A stretch of 64,000 bases of DNA from assembly GCA_019722365.1 (NCBI GenBank), contig JADFUC010001873.1, forward strand, positions 124,001 through 188,000. Direction: 5' to 3'. The translations under genes and the position numbers were made by a program. This stretch comes from Lithospermum erythrorhizon. Its lineage: Eukaryota > Streptophyta > Magnoliopsida > Boraginales > Boraginaceae. The notes beneath the pieces are model-generated. The model made no database searches. It was not told the DNA's origin and worked only from the letters and a program-made list of their open reading frames with translations. Shown here piece after piece: positions 18,491 to 36,530 of the stretch (its first letter is position 1; every line of letters begins with the position of its first letter).

Positions 18491-21400
18491 TTATAATATA
18501 TTAATTAATTTTTGGTTTATGGTTTTGTTTCTCTCTCTAGAAATGGTTTGTGAGTTGAGTTTCTCGCTCTAGATATTGAGTAAGGAGGCGAGTTGAGAGA
18601 TAGATAGGGTTGGGTGAGTTAGGTTAGGGTTCGTTGAGATTTAACCATGGTTAACAAGGTATGGTTTGTGGTTATTAATAAGGATCGTTGGATCTGAGAG
18701 ATGTGGATTGCTGACGTGGAGGGATTTGGACGGTGGAGATTGATGGAGGTTGTGTTTGTTTTGTAGAAGGTTGTAGATAATGATGTAATGGGACACGTCA
18801 TGTTGGGATCTGTTTGGTGTAGATATTGAGGGTTTTAGAATATGCCTTTAGGATCCTCTTATATATTGATGCTGTTGAGTCCAAATCATTTGTTACATTT
18901 TTGTGTGATACTTTATGTGATATTATATTAAGATTATGACACAAATTTATTTTTTATTCTTGAATTATCTTTCAAAAATAATGAAGACAGGTGTAATATT
19001 TTTTAGTAACAAATGTCCACAAGTATAACATCTAATCTTTTTCCCAAGGGACGGATCCCCGATATGTTCAAGTCAATAAAATCGTATTAGGCTGATTGAT
19101 TAGAAATAAAAATATAATAGAAAAGAGGGCAGTAGTTCTAATCTTGACAACTTTAATTTTTTTAACTTTTTAAGGCTAAAGCTTGTTGCTTATTGATTGT
19201 TAAATCATATAAATTCATTTCTTCTCTGACTATTAAAATAATTTAATTTTTTATTAAATGTTCATTTAATCCAACATTCTTCCCTACAATTTTTTGATTT
19301 GCCTAGAAAAATACTTTAACAAAATTTAAGTATATTTGAACCGTGTTCGATTCGTCTACAGATCCATACAATCTTTTCCCAATGATACTAACATTCATTC
19401 AAGTCCGGGGTTTTCCCAAGGGACAACGTGGATGGTCCATGCCCTAATGTTATGGCACTAGCTTTAGGAGTGTGTCACAGATTGGTTCGTTTGGTATGGC
19501 TGGGCAGATACCAGAGTGGAACTTAAATCGTTTTCGGTTTAATCGTCGGTTTTCGGTTTTGAGCCAAAAAATTTAGCCTATCTTCTTGGGTTCAAAATTA
19601 GGTGCTAAGAGCCTAAGACTAGATATAATCCATGTAATTTCAATGAAGTACTTTTAAGATTAATTATCTGATCTGCCGAACCGCATTCGATACCTGATAT
19701 CAACTTCTTAGCACATATCATATATTCCTATACTATTAGCTTTAGAAAATTTATGCAAATACTGAATCTTGAAAACAATAATAAATGAAATTGGTGAACT
19801 AAATCTGTTTGGTTCTAAAGTTCGGTTATTTTCGGTTCGGTTTCGGATTTTGTGCACGTCCCTACGCTTAGTGCATTTAAGCCAGAATTTTCATATGTTT
19901 TCGCAAAATTAACTTCTTATATCATTTTATTAAATTTAGGTACTACCTTTTAACTTTTACACAAATTCAAGTTTCTTATTTTATTCTTTACAACATTCAC
20001 ATCAATTAATGTCAAGAATAAAAGTGGTTTAGGAATGATGCAAATATGATGCATTCCCTAAAATATTTGAGGACAATCTTTAAGATAGGAAGTTTAATTT
20101 TTTGGTATGTTTTTTTGCTTTTTTCTTCTCCCTACTCTAGATATGAAATAAGAGCGTGTTTTGAGACATTTGGTGCAAATGCTCTTAGTACTTTATCTAT
20201 CCATAATTATTTATTTCGATTTTTAATAATTAAATTAATAAATTTTATACTCTTAATTAACATAATCAACTTTCATTTTAATCAAAATTTTAATAAGTTC
20301 ACTATAATTACTAACATTTGGTTATCTTTCATTTCAATCAAAATTTTAACATTTGGTTATCTTTCATCAAAATTTAAAAAGTCAACCATCAAATTCAAAA
20401 TTAGTCAATTCTTAGAGGATGGAGGGAGCAATAATTTTCATGTATACACTTACTAATTTTACACTCTCTTTGATTCATCTCAATCGAAACACGTCAATTA
20501 TAACATGTGAAATGAAGCGATTGCTAATTAGAGTGATATCTTTTTAATCCGGAGGATATTGTACCTCCTTTCGATGTCTTCTTGTTTTGAATTTGTACAT
20601 CGTGCATTGAGTTATTGAATCCTTGCATAATAACTACACATAATCTATTGAATACATGATGTAGAATATTCTAAAGTTAAAGTCATATAAGGAGTCATGA
20701 AAAGAAACTACATGATATTTTGTGCTATTTTATGGATGTGAAACTCTAGAGGTGTTGAAGATGCTTAATGACCTATGACTTCGGGGAAAATAATTCGATT
20801 GAAGCCTATATTAGAGATGATTGCTAGATATAAGAATATAATTTTAGAAGTGATAATATTGATATCTTAGATAGTTATATGGTTGGCTATGATTTTGATT
20901 TGAACGGATTGATATGACATTGGGAGTAATTTCATATGATTTATTGTAATCAATCTTATACTTATGCATCTATAAATAAAGGCTTAATCTCATTTTAGAT
21001 CAAACTAACCACATTCATAATAAATGTTACATGGTTAAAAATCAACAATAATGATCCCAGTAAGTATTTGAAAGAATAACCATCTCTAATTTCAATAGGC
21101 GAGCTAAGTGAACTTATTATGTATGTGTGACGCATCAATGAAATATAATATTACGGCGACACAAAAGCTTTAATTAATAAAGAGGGTCACCTACATTATT
21201 TTTAAGAATAAAATTAAATTTATGAGACGAATTCAAATTTTTATTAAACTTTGTGTAAAAATAAATGGTCCTTATAAATAGAAATAGAGAAAGTATTAAA
21301 CTAAGTTTTAAGTATTGAAACATTTAATTTGAATAGGTAGGAGTATATTTATTGTTTACATGATACAAAGAGGGTTAGTTTGTGGGATTATTATCATAGT

Positions 21401-21881
21401 GATTTCATTACTGCATGCTTTAATACTTAAAAGAATGATGTACATTTAATTATTATCACAGTTTAGACAAAGGATTCTTTCAACCGGTACTTCCAAGAGA
21501 CAAATCACAACCGAGGTTCCCTAAAAACCTCAGCAAATTATGAATTCAATCATCTCGATTTAACTGTAAGTTTATGATGTGTATTTCTCTAGTGAAAAAT
21601 ATCTGAAACAGAATGGCACAGCAGTCCAATGCATTACAAAGTTAAATGCATAATCTGAATGCAATTGAATGTCTTTCTTTCTATACAAATCCATCCATCC
21701 ACATCTAATGAATGCATACTGAGAAGTGCAGCAGAGCATCCAATGCATACATCAATCTGCATTCTTCTTGCAACTAGACGAAACCTTCTTCGTATAATAA
21801 CTAGGGAGTTCATGAAATTCGGACAGTTGGTGAAGCTACTAATGCATAACAGACATTGAATGGCAATTGCCAAAATATTAC
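18491..21881. other. Spacer between ANP32 promoter and NLR gene, with MITEs
   Basis: 18491-18850 on the minus strand is pyrimidine-rich (CTCTCTCTAG, CTCAACTCGCC) and is probably ANP32 promoter or leader. Farther right are a candidate hAT-type MITE (about 19494-19865), a Stowaway-like end near 20410-20436 (GGATGGAGGGAG) and otherwise unremarkable AT-rich DNA. 21474-21880 should contain the NLR 3' untranslated region. No gene-like ORF. Confidence 0.35.
19494..19865. mobile_element. Candidate hAT-type non-autonomous element
   Basis: Left end TATGGCTGGGCAGATACC and right end GATTTTGTGCACGTCCCTA resemble the TAGGG(A/G)TGGGCA ends of plant hAT MITEs. Subterminal GTTTTCGGTTTAATCG and TTATTTTCGGTTCGGTTTCGG motifs are typical of this class. 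An 8-bp target duplication was not evident, so borders are tentative. Confidence 0.4.
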
Positions 21882-24716
21882 CTAATAATTAGACCATGTC
21901 CCGGTCACTTTATTCAAATGGCGAACTTCCAACCATCTACCATCAGTATAACTAGAAATGACAACTCGAGGAATCTTTAGCTTTTTGCAAGCTTCACGTT
22001 GCTTGTCCAAATTAGTCAAAAAATCATTGGACATATTTGAGAACTCAAGTTCTTGAAGGCGCATCAAATTTTCAATACCTACAGGGAGGTCCTCCATTGA
22101 TGGACAATCACGAATCAACAGTTGTTGAAGAAAGGGCATAGCATTCTCCTCGACTGTCACATATCTCAGCTCTTGTAAGAACCTTAGGTGTAAGTTGGCG
22201 AGTCTGGGAAATCCGCCAGCTTTGAAGCTCAAACTCTCTCCTTGATAAGCCCAAGTAAGATTGAGAATGACTAGATTGGGTAAATCGTGGAGGCATTCCA
22301 ATGGTTCATCGCTTAATTTGCTGTAACGAAGATCTATTCTTGTAAGCCTGACAAGAGAAGATATCCATTCTGGATATTTTTCCAAACGTCCCACCAAAAT
22401 CAATTTTTCAATGCGGGGAAGATCTGATGATTTGAAATATCGAAAATCAATCACCTCCTCTTCATTGGCTGAATAAACAATCAATTCACAAAGCTCTGTA
22501 AGATTCCCAAAGGAAAAACAAAGCTCTTTTCCATCTTCTCTCTTCAGCTTGGTAATCCCCAATATTCTTAGGTGAACTAACTTTGCTATCTCTGTAACTG
22601 TTCTGATGTTCTTTACTTGAACTGCCTCTATGTAAATAAGTTGTTGGAGGGATTTAAGGTTGCCAATCCGAAATGATGCCTTAACGCCTTGTACCTGCTC
22701 AAACGTTTCAAGAAAAGGTTCTGGATGGAGACGACCAAGAATGAGATGCCGAAGATGTTGAAGCTTTTGAACTTCAGCAGGAAGTTCTGTCACATGAGTT
22801 TCTGATAAAGTTAATGTTCTAACATTCCGAAGCATTCCAATTGATTTAGGAACATATTTCACCTTTGTGTTGTCTAGGTTGAGATATCTGAGATGAAACA
22901 ATTTGAAAATTTCATCCGGAATCCTCTCCAATTCAGCATCCGTTAAATCCAACACTTTTAGCAACTTTCGACCATGAGATAACAAACTAGATAGACATGG
23001 CTCAGATATATTACCACCAATATACTTCCACAAGATAAGTGAGCGAATGGACTTACAATAGCTTTGAGCTTGTTCTGAATGATCATTAATTGATCCATGA
23101 AGTGCTAATCGTCTAACATTGTTCGGAAAGCTCATTCCTTCTTGTCCACGAAATATGGTTGTTATGTTTTGTTCACTCGCCTTGAGAAGAATAATGTGTC
23201 GTATTATGTCATGAACTCGAATGGCCTTAATTCTTCCTTGCTTGTCAGTTAGTGCAACTTGCACTAAGCATCTATCAACAAGTTCATTTAGATATCTATT
23301 TGCAACTTCTTCAACTGTCATACCATTTACACTGTCAACAAAGCCTTCTACAATCCAGAGTTCAGCTAGATTATTATTCCATATTATTGCATCTTCTGGG
23401 AAGATGCTCAAGTACAAAAAGCAAATTTTAACATGGTTAGGCAAATCATAGTAACTGAGAGACAACAATTTCATCATGGGATCAAGTTGGCTATTGCGCT
23501 TCATCTCAGTACCCAAGCTGTTATAGAATAACTCCCAATCTTTCTTATGTCTCCTTGTAGACAAAACACTACCAATTACCTCAACTGCAAGGGGTAAACC
23601 CTGGCAAGCCCTCAGAATTTGTTCACATATTCCTATCAGATCTCGAGGGCAAGAAGTACGGCCTGAAAAGGCTTTTCTACAGAAGAGTCGCATTGCTTCT
23701 GGGTTAGGTAAAGGTCTCAAAGAATAAACAAAGCCTCTTGATTCAGTCACGCTAACAGCCTTACCGAGTTCAAGGTTTCGTGTTGTTATCACCACACGAC
23801 TACCAAACTGATTCCTTGGGAAAGCCAAGTGGATAGCATCCCAATGAGTGTGCTGCCAGACATCATCAAATACAACAATGTATTTCTTTGTTTGAAGGAA
23901 ATCTTTGACTACCCTTTTTAGCCTACTGATCTCCATGCCATCCACATCTTCAGGGCATTCTCTATTTTCTTCGCTGAAGAGCTGCCTGATTACATCTTTG
24001 AATAACTCCTCCAATTTGAATGATTCTGATATAGTGATCCATACATGATGGCTGAATTTAGTTTTGACAAAATCATCATCATAAACCGTTTTGACCAAAG
24101 TGGTTTTGCCCAGTCCTCCCATGCCTACAACAGAGATTACATTGCGTCGGGCATCAACATTAAGAATCAGATTTGTTAGTTCTACCTTGGGTACTTCAAT
24201 CCCAACGAGATCTGCTTCTTCCAGTAACAATGTATCACCTCTCTTATCATACTGCATAGTATTCCCATGGGAATAACTTAAGGAGGAGGCTTCTGGCAAA
24301 ATAGATTGATACTGAATCTTGTATCTATTATGTGCGTCTGAAATATTTTTAATTCGCTTCTTGATTTCTTGTATCCGTGTTGCAATTTCATGTCGAGCTT
24401 TAATAGCCCCTACTGACTTGGTATACATCTTTCGCAATACTCCATACCATGTAGTTGAACGACGACATGTACATCGCATAACAAATTCATCAAGAACATC
24501 TTCAACATCATAAGCAACATCACGAACTTGACCAACCCAGCTTCTAACCTCAGGGTGATCTTCCACAAGCAAGTCAGCTCCTATGAGAAAATCCATCATT
24601 TGTTGGAATTCATCTTTGATGCTTTGCAGTTCCACACCTAGACCTCCAAGGAATTCAATCTCTTGTCTTATAATGATTGAGAGATTGTTGAGGACAACAG
24701 ACACTATGCTAGCCAT
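21882..24716 (-). CDS. CC-NB-LRR (RPM1-like) disease-resistance protein, single exon, 944 aa
   Basis: Cytoplasmic or membrane-associated immune receptor that binds ADP/ATP and triggers defence on effector recognition. Start ATG is 24716. Residues 1-130 form an Rx-type coiled coil with the EDVID-like VEDVLDEF (71-78). The NB-ARC shows P-loop VVGMGGLGKTT (196-206), kinase 2 VVFDDVW (281-287), RNBS-B GSRVVITTRN (305-314), GLPL (373-376), RNBS-D CFLYLSIFPED (432-442) and an MHD-site motif reading VHD (501-503). LRRs fill about 530-930 (LKVLDLTDAELERIP, LRYLNLDNTKVKYVP, LRNVRTLTLSETHVTELP and others). All motifs needed for function are present and the frame is intact, so it is probably functional. 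It stands alone here; no paralogue or NLR fragment was seen nearby. The VHD variant is common among RPM1-like members and need not mean autoactivity. The pathogen recognised cannot be inferred. Confidence 0.95.
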   Translation of the reverse strand: MASIVSVVLNNLSIIIRQEIEFLGGLGVELQSIKDEFQQMMDFLIGADLLVEDHPEVRSWVGQVRDVAYDVEDVLDEFVMRCTCRRSTTWYGVLRKMYTKSVGAIKARHEIATRIQEIKKRIKNISDAHNRYKIQYQSILPEASSLSYSHGNTMQYDKRGDTLLLEEADLVGIEVPKVELTNLILNVDARRNVISVVGMGGLGKTTLVKTVYDDDFVKTKFSHHVWITISESFKLEELFKDVIRQLFSEENRECPEDVDGMEISRLKRVVKDFLQTKKYIVVFDDVWQHTHWDAIHLAFPRNQFGSRVVITTRNLELGKAVSVTESRGFVYSLRPLPNPEAMRLFCRKAFSGRTSCPRDLIGICEQILRACQGLPLAVEVIGSVLSTRRHKKDWELFYNSLGTEMKRNSQLDPMMKLLSLSYYDLPNHVKICFLYLSIFPEDAIIWNNNLAELWIVEGFVDSVNGMTVEEVANRYLNELVDRCLVQVALTDKQGRIKAIRVHDIIRHIILLKASEQNITTIFRGQEGMSFPNNVRRLALHGSINDHSEQAQSYCKSIRSLILWKYIGGNISEPCLSSLLSHGRKLLKVLDLTDAELERIPDEIFKLFHLRYLNLDNTKVKYVPKSIGMLRNVRTLTLSETHVTELPAEVQKLQHLRHLILGRLHPEPFLETFEQVQGVKASFRIGNLKSLQQLIYIEAVQVKNIRTVTEIAKLVHLRILGITKLKREDGKELCFSFGNLTELCELIVYSANEEEVIDFRYFKSSDLPRIEKLILVGRLEKYPEWISSLVRLTRIDLRYSKLSDEPLECLHDLPNLVILNLTWAYQGESLSFKAGGFPRLANLHLRFLQELRYVTVEENAMPFLQQLLIRDCPSMEDLPVGIENLMRLQELEFSNMSNDFLTNLDKQREACKKLKIPRVVISSYTDGRWLEVRHLNKVTGTWSNY

Positions 24717-25636
24717 TATTTATCAATCTTTTCAGTGATTTTGCTAAAAGATAAGTCTTATTTGGAGATAACTGATTTAGGGGGGAGGGGGTGTTGACTT
24801 CTTGTGAAAATGGTAATATTAACAGACAAACTATCAGTACATGTTAGGAAATTTCTTTATGAGAAATTTTAAAGTGGAATCACATAGTATGCTCAGCTGA
24901 CTAAGTCCCCTGCCTTGTACATTATAATGTTTTTGACTTAAAATAAAAAATGAATATCAGTGTCTTGCAAATTACCATAACCTTTTTAAATGATTATAGG
25001 GGTATAAGTAGGGGGCAGAAACAAGATTGAAAATTAGATACTCAATAAATCATAAAATTTGAAAGATCACAACTAGAGTTAAAAAATGAAAATTTCACGT
25101 TTAGTCAAAAGGATAACTAGATTGTAAATTAAAAACAAGTTAGAATTACAGTTAGTACTTAGTATATGCCTATTACTGTAGTTAAACAACATAAAACAAT
25201 AATAATTCATACTTTGGAAGCACCATTTGTAAATAAAGCTGATAAACTTTGGGACCTGATCACTGAGTCCTGCGACTGCGAAGATAACATCTGCCATTAA
25301 GCACAAATTACATAGTTAAAGAAAATAAAAAATCCAACCATAAATTTATAATTCGTGAAATTTTATATTTTTTTATCAAATATTATACAACACAAGCAAA
25401 AAATATTTATGGTCAAAGTTCAACTATTAAAAAATTAAAAAGTCAATAGGGACAATCTTTTAGGAACGGAGGGAGTACAACTCTTGCAAAATGTGAACTT
25501 TTACATATCAGTTGAAGCATTGTTGACCAAATGGCAAAGAAGAACAGTAGGCGTCCACCAAGTGATGCACCTAAAACAACCTAAAAACACATCTATAATT
25601 TTCTTGTTTTTCTAGCTACCAAGATGTCACTAACAC
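24717..25636. other. Spacer between NLR promoter and PPR gene
   Basis: AT-rich. About 25360-25482 is the right half of a Stowaway-like MITE, ending GGGACAATCTTTTAGGA then ACGGAGGGAGTAC; a matching left end was not found. The rest includes the NLR promoter and the PPR 3' untranslated region. Confidence 0.4.
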
Positions 25637-26867
25637 TCAAGCACTTGCTACCTTTTCTGACCCAACACTAGCACTTTCATCATTATGGGCGATACCAAAA
25701 CCAAGCTCCTTCTCAAGCTTCCCCCAAGCCTTCACCACATTGGGAGGAAACTTCTTCTTGATACACAATATCATCTCTTTGGCCTCCTCCGTTTTCGAAT
25801 TCTTCACCAATCCTTCGACCAAATACTTCAATGTATTAAAATCGGGAATCTTATGAGCCACCACACTCTTCTTAAAAAAATCATGCGCAATTTCAAATCT
25901 CCCCTTCTTGCACAAGTGAAATACCAATGTCCTAAACGTAGCAGCATTTGGCTGACACCCATTACTCTCCAGATCATCAAACACCTTGATAGCCTCATCC
26001 ATCGAATTTCTCTTACAATAGCTAGTTATCAAATAATTATAAGTAATAGCATCCGGCACCAACCCGTTATTACTCATCTCCTCAATCAACTCCTTCACAT
26101 CCTCCACATTACCACCATGAGCATTCATAATCCTCACATTATACGCCCCCACATCAGCACACCCTTTTGACACCATATCATTCCACACCTTCTCAGCCTC
26201 GTCAACCATCCCCTTCTGGAAAAAGCTATGCAAAACGGTGGTATACGTAACCGACGTAATCTCCACCCCATTCTCCTCCATCTCCCTCAACCTTTCCATC
26301 GCCAAATCAACTTTTCCCATCCCACAATACGCCTTCACCAAAATCCCATACGAAACCTTGTCCGGTTTAAACCCATGTCTCTGCGGCATTTCATCAAACA
26401 CCTTCAACGCATCCTCAAACCTCTTCCCACGAACATGAGCACTCAAAAGCGCATTAAACGAAATCGACGATCTGGGTGTTCCCAAATCATCCATCTCAGT
26501 ATAAATCTTCAAAGCCTGATCAAACAATCCAGCAACACCATATGATCTAATGATGCTAGCAAGAAAACCCTCGTTCTTGATTTTTGGGTCCTTTTTATGG
26601 GACTCAAGAAAAGCCTTGATTTGATCAAACCTATAAGCTTTAGCAAGACGTTTAACAGTGTACTCTTGGGCATAACGAGTTGATAAAGGAGAGGTGTTAT
26701 CTTTGGATATTGATGAGTAGATTTGCAAGGCTTTATCTGGGTTGTATTCGGATTTGAGTCTGGACTTGGCTTGAGCAATGGAGGGGGAAGGGTTAGTGGG
26801 GTGGGTGGGGGTGGGGTGGGGTGGAGGTGAGAGGTGGTAGGTGGCGGAGGGCTAAGGAAGAAGACAT
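25637..26867 (-). CDS. P-class pentatricopeptide repeat protein with a one-base frame break near the start
   Basis: PPR proteins bind organellar RNA; this subgroup (from memory, At4g36680/At2g18520-like) is mitochondrial. The body is open from 26851 to the stop at 25637 and contains about eight or nine 35-residue repeats (IKNEGFLASIIRSYGVAGLF, SISFNALLSAHVRGKRFEDA, DKVSYGILVKAYCGMGKVDL, DAITYNYLITSYCKRNSMDE, NAATFRTLVFHLCKKGRFEI) and the conserved lead-in AKSRLKSEYNPDKALQIYSS. That frame has no ATG upstream of the repeats. The only suitable ATG (26867, reading MSSSLALRHLPPL, plausible as a transit peptide) lies in another frame that stops at 26795. Both frames are open over 26796-26851, a C-rich tract on the coding strand, so one extra base there would explain the break. 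It may be a sequencing error, a real null allele, or translation from a non-AUG codon. Expected length about 409 aa, no intron. Confidence 0.85.
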
Positions 26868-28273
26868 TTTGGGAAGTTTGAGGTTTGGGAAATGGAAGAG
26901 TGAGGTTGTTGTGTGAAGGGTTTTTGTTAGTTTGGGGTTTTAGACATTTTTTTAAGGTAAAAGCTTGTTGCCTGTTGGGCTCTTACTGAATCGGGTCGGG
27001 GCAGGGTTTAGAAACATTGGGTAGGGGTGCGATTCCGACCTGATTATCGATTTTGGGGTGGCAAAAACCAAACCGCCTCGGATATTCCCGAAAAGCGGTG
27101 GTCCGTCCGTTATCCGAAATCCGGTCGGACCGGATTTTTCCGGATATATCGGATTTTGGCCCGCTTTATTGGGCCGATTTTTTATTAGATTCGGGGTCGA
27201 TTTTATTTATGTACGATTTTTATTAGATTTGAGCTATATTTTTTATTTATATTTCGTGCCTCGCTGGGGTTAACTATACAATATTTACACAAAATAATGA
27301 TAAACTCCAAAGTCCAAAATAATAACATAATAAAATTCAAAATTATATAAAAACATCAATTTATTCAACAAATTTCACAAATCCCACAATATCCAAACAA
27401 CCCCACATACAAAAACGAACAACAATTGAAATTCAACACAATTAGTATAGTCAATCACAATATTGATCTACCAATAAACATAAAATACAACTTATTAAAT
27501 ATATTCAAATGATATATCCATCAATCAAACAACAATTATCTCAAACAAACCCACATCCCAAAATGATACAAAATACAACTTAAATTAATAAACTAAAATT
27601 AATAAACTAAAATTAATAACTAAAATAATAACAAAATTAATAAACAAATTAATAAACTAAAATTAATAAAAAAAATTGAAATAATAACTAAAATTAATAA
27701 ACAACTAAAAATTAATAAACAACTAAAATTCGAAATAATAACTAAAATAATAACAAAATTAATACAAATTAATAAACAAATTCGAAATAAAAACAAATTC
27801 ATTTAATAGGCTAGGCTGATAGTTCATTTAATAGTCAATGATAGTTCTATTTTTTGAAATGGGCCTGGCCGGGCGTATTGTTTTATTTAAAAATATCGAA
27901 CCGGACCGACCGTTATAATCCTGTCCGGCCTGCATCGATAACCGGTCCGGTTCATTCAAAATATCCATTAAAAAACCGGTCCGGTCCGTCCGGTTTTTTT
28001 ATCCGAAAATCCGGCCGGACCGGACCGGATCTGACGAAATCGTTTATCCGAGTCCAACCGAAGCCCTGCGATTTCGGAAAGATAAATGATCTAGTAAATT
28101 ATTGCGGGGCTTCAATCTAAAAGAAAAAAAATATTTGCACCCTGCTGAATTAAAACACCACCTCATTTAATATCTAGAATAGGGAAAAGAAAAAAAAAGC
28201 AAAAAGATACCAAAAATAAGATTTTCTTATCTTTACTTTTTTTGTCGGGAATACATCATATTTACACCTTCCT
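26868..28273. other. PPR upstream region with GC-skewed non-autonomous element
   Basis: About 27022-28070 looks like one element: it opens with TAGGGGTGCGATTCCGACC, has CCGGTCCGG-type motifs in inverted orientation near both ends (27110-27180 and 27895-28030), and its middle (27570-27800) is an array of AATTAATAAACTAAAATTAATAA-like words. Ends are imperfect and no target duplication was identified. A hAT-type MITE is the likeliest class. Confidence 0.4.
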
Positions 28274-29226
28274 TGTTGGAAATCAATGAGAATTATTCCT
28301 TTTGCCATGTCTGCAACAATTGTATATCAATTCATTTATCGGGTTGGTTAAATGTGATTATCGGAACTTAGTGTTCACCTTTTAGTAATTGTATATTACT
28401 AGTTTGGGTTCTCATGATAATTTAAGGTTGCGAGCGATTAAGGATCTTACTATTAATCGTTATAATAATAGTAATTGGTCATCAATTATTATTATTATTA
28501 TACAACTTACTATTATCTCGAGCCTAGAAGGCCATGCTGCTGACGTTGGATTATATTTCATGTATGAAATTAAACTACATTTGCTAAATTGAGAGTTGAT
28601 TGTAATCAACGAATATTCTCAATTGGAATTTTTACATTGATAATGTAAAATATAAATTGGATGAACCCGAATTAATTAATTAGTTAATTGAATTAATTCG
28701 ATAGTTAGTTGAGCTTGTTAGTAACTTGTTAGTTACTATTAACAACTTGTTAGTGTTTGATTTTACTTAACGGTTTAATTCAAACTCTAACTATTTTCAT
28801 GTTTATTCGGTCATTTGAAGTTTGACCTATATAAGCAAACTTATTAGGTTTTCACCATAAGTTTTTCTTTTCATGAAATGAAAGAAAACAAAAGCCTCCA
28901 CCTCCTCCCATATGGCCGAAAATATCAAGGGAAGAATTGAAAATTCTTCTCTTGATTTTTCATCCAAATCAACCCATGTTCTAGCAAACACAAATGTAGG
29001 ATTCAACCTCTCCTGGTGTGCAACCAACTAGAGGCACTACATTTGAAGTGCTCAACGATGGAATTCAAAGGAGGCTTCGTGAAAGAATTTGTTGATAGAC
29101 TTCCGCTGGCATCACTGTAAGTGCTCTGTTATTCATAATTGTTAATTATGCTATTACTGTCATTTTGAGGATCCGGATGTATGAATTTGTGTTTATCACA
29201 AATGAAATTCATACTAGATTCTAACA
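28274..29226 (+). mobile_element. Solo LTR, Ty1/copia-like (953 bp)
   Basis: Begins TGTTGGAAATCAATG and ends ACTAGATTCTAACA, so the tips are the inverted pair TGTTGGAA / TTCTAACA. The flanking pentamers are TTCCT (28269-28273) and TCCCT (29227-29231), a target duplication with one mismatch. Inside, on the plus strand, GACCTATATAAGC (about 28826) is a good TATA box for LTR transcription. There is no second LTR, internal domain or coding remnant next to it, so it is a solo LTR left by recombination. Superfamily is inferred from LTR tips and length only. Confidence 0.65.
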
Positions 29227-29231
29227 TCCCT

Positions 29232-30353
29232 GACCCACTTTTCTTCTTGATATTAATTAATGTGAGTATTTTAAATGATTAAAATAGAGAACTTGAGAAC
29301 TTGAATTTATGTAAAAGTTAAAATACAGTATCTAAATTTTATAAAGTAAAATAAGAAATTAATTTTGCGAAATTTGGCGAAAATCTAAATGATTGTCCTT
29401 AGAGTACGCATCGCTTTCCCTAAAATGTTTTCTAAATGCACTCATAATCATCACTTTTCTTATATTAGGGGCTAGCTTTTTATGCATGAACTTTAATAAA
29501 TTTCCTATTAGTCACCCAAAACATAAAAATAAAATATTTCAAGAATTTCAACAATTAAAAAGAAGAGATAAATAATATAAGGAGCGGTTCAAATTTGTCA
29601 GTAATTTTATAGGAGCTCGTTTTAGGGAGCCGAAAAAAATATCATTTTATCAATTTTAACTTTTTCAACTCCTATTATAACTTTTAGGAAAACTGATGCA
29701 CATGCTCTTACTACTTCCTCTGTTTCCGAATGTTGAGATCAAATTTAATGCACATAAATTAAGATTAAATGACTTTTACATGTTTATCTTGATCTTATCT
29801 AGACTAATTTACGATGTAAAAGAAAAAATATATTATATCACATAATACTAATTATCTAATCTTAAAAAAGAAAAGAAAAGAATAATACATGAAGAAATTC
29901 AAGTAAACGTCGGCGAATGAGTGGAGCGCCTCAACTCAGAATTTGAAGAACTTTGTGAATGTTCGATAGGGTGTATATTGGAGAGATGATGACTATAACA
30001 GTTGTTGCTCTTCCAAATTATCTAGCAGCACAGTTGAGCAAAACATTATGAATATTAAGGTTGTTAACGAGTCGAGTAACAAAAAATATTAGCAAGAATA
30101 AAGTTGTTGATGAGTCGAGTAACTCAGTGATCATATGACAGCTCGACTCGAATACCCACCGAGTGGCAAACTTTGTCCAAAAATAAAAGAGTTGTGATAT
30201 AACTCGAAAACGATTCATATAAATATGGGTTGCCTATTTAAACTACACCCTTCAAACAACTACCATGGAAACATGATTTAGTGCAAGTCATTACATAGAA
30301 AAGAGAATCTCTAGAGGCGATTTAGGCACTACTCCAGTCCGGTACTCCTGTCG
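29232..30353. other. Spacer between solo LTR and U2AF65 3' end
   Basis: AT-rich with no recognised gene. About 29700-29760 contains one MITE-like end (CTACTTCCTCTGTTTCCG). Bases just below 30354 are expected to be the U2AF65 3' untranslated region. Confidence 0.3.

Positions 30354-36530
<6,177 letters not shown>

Noticed and set aside
18640..18660. Possible first exon ATGGTTAACAAG before a GTATGG donor
   Set aside because: No downstream exon or family match was found; it sits in the ANP32 promoter region within a palindrome (AACCATGGTT).
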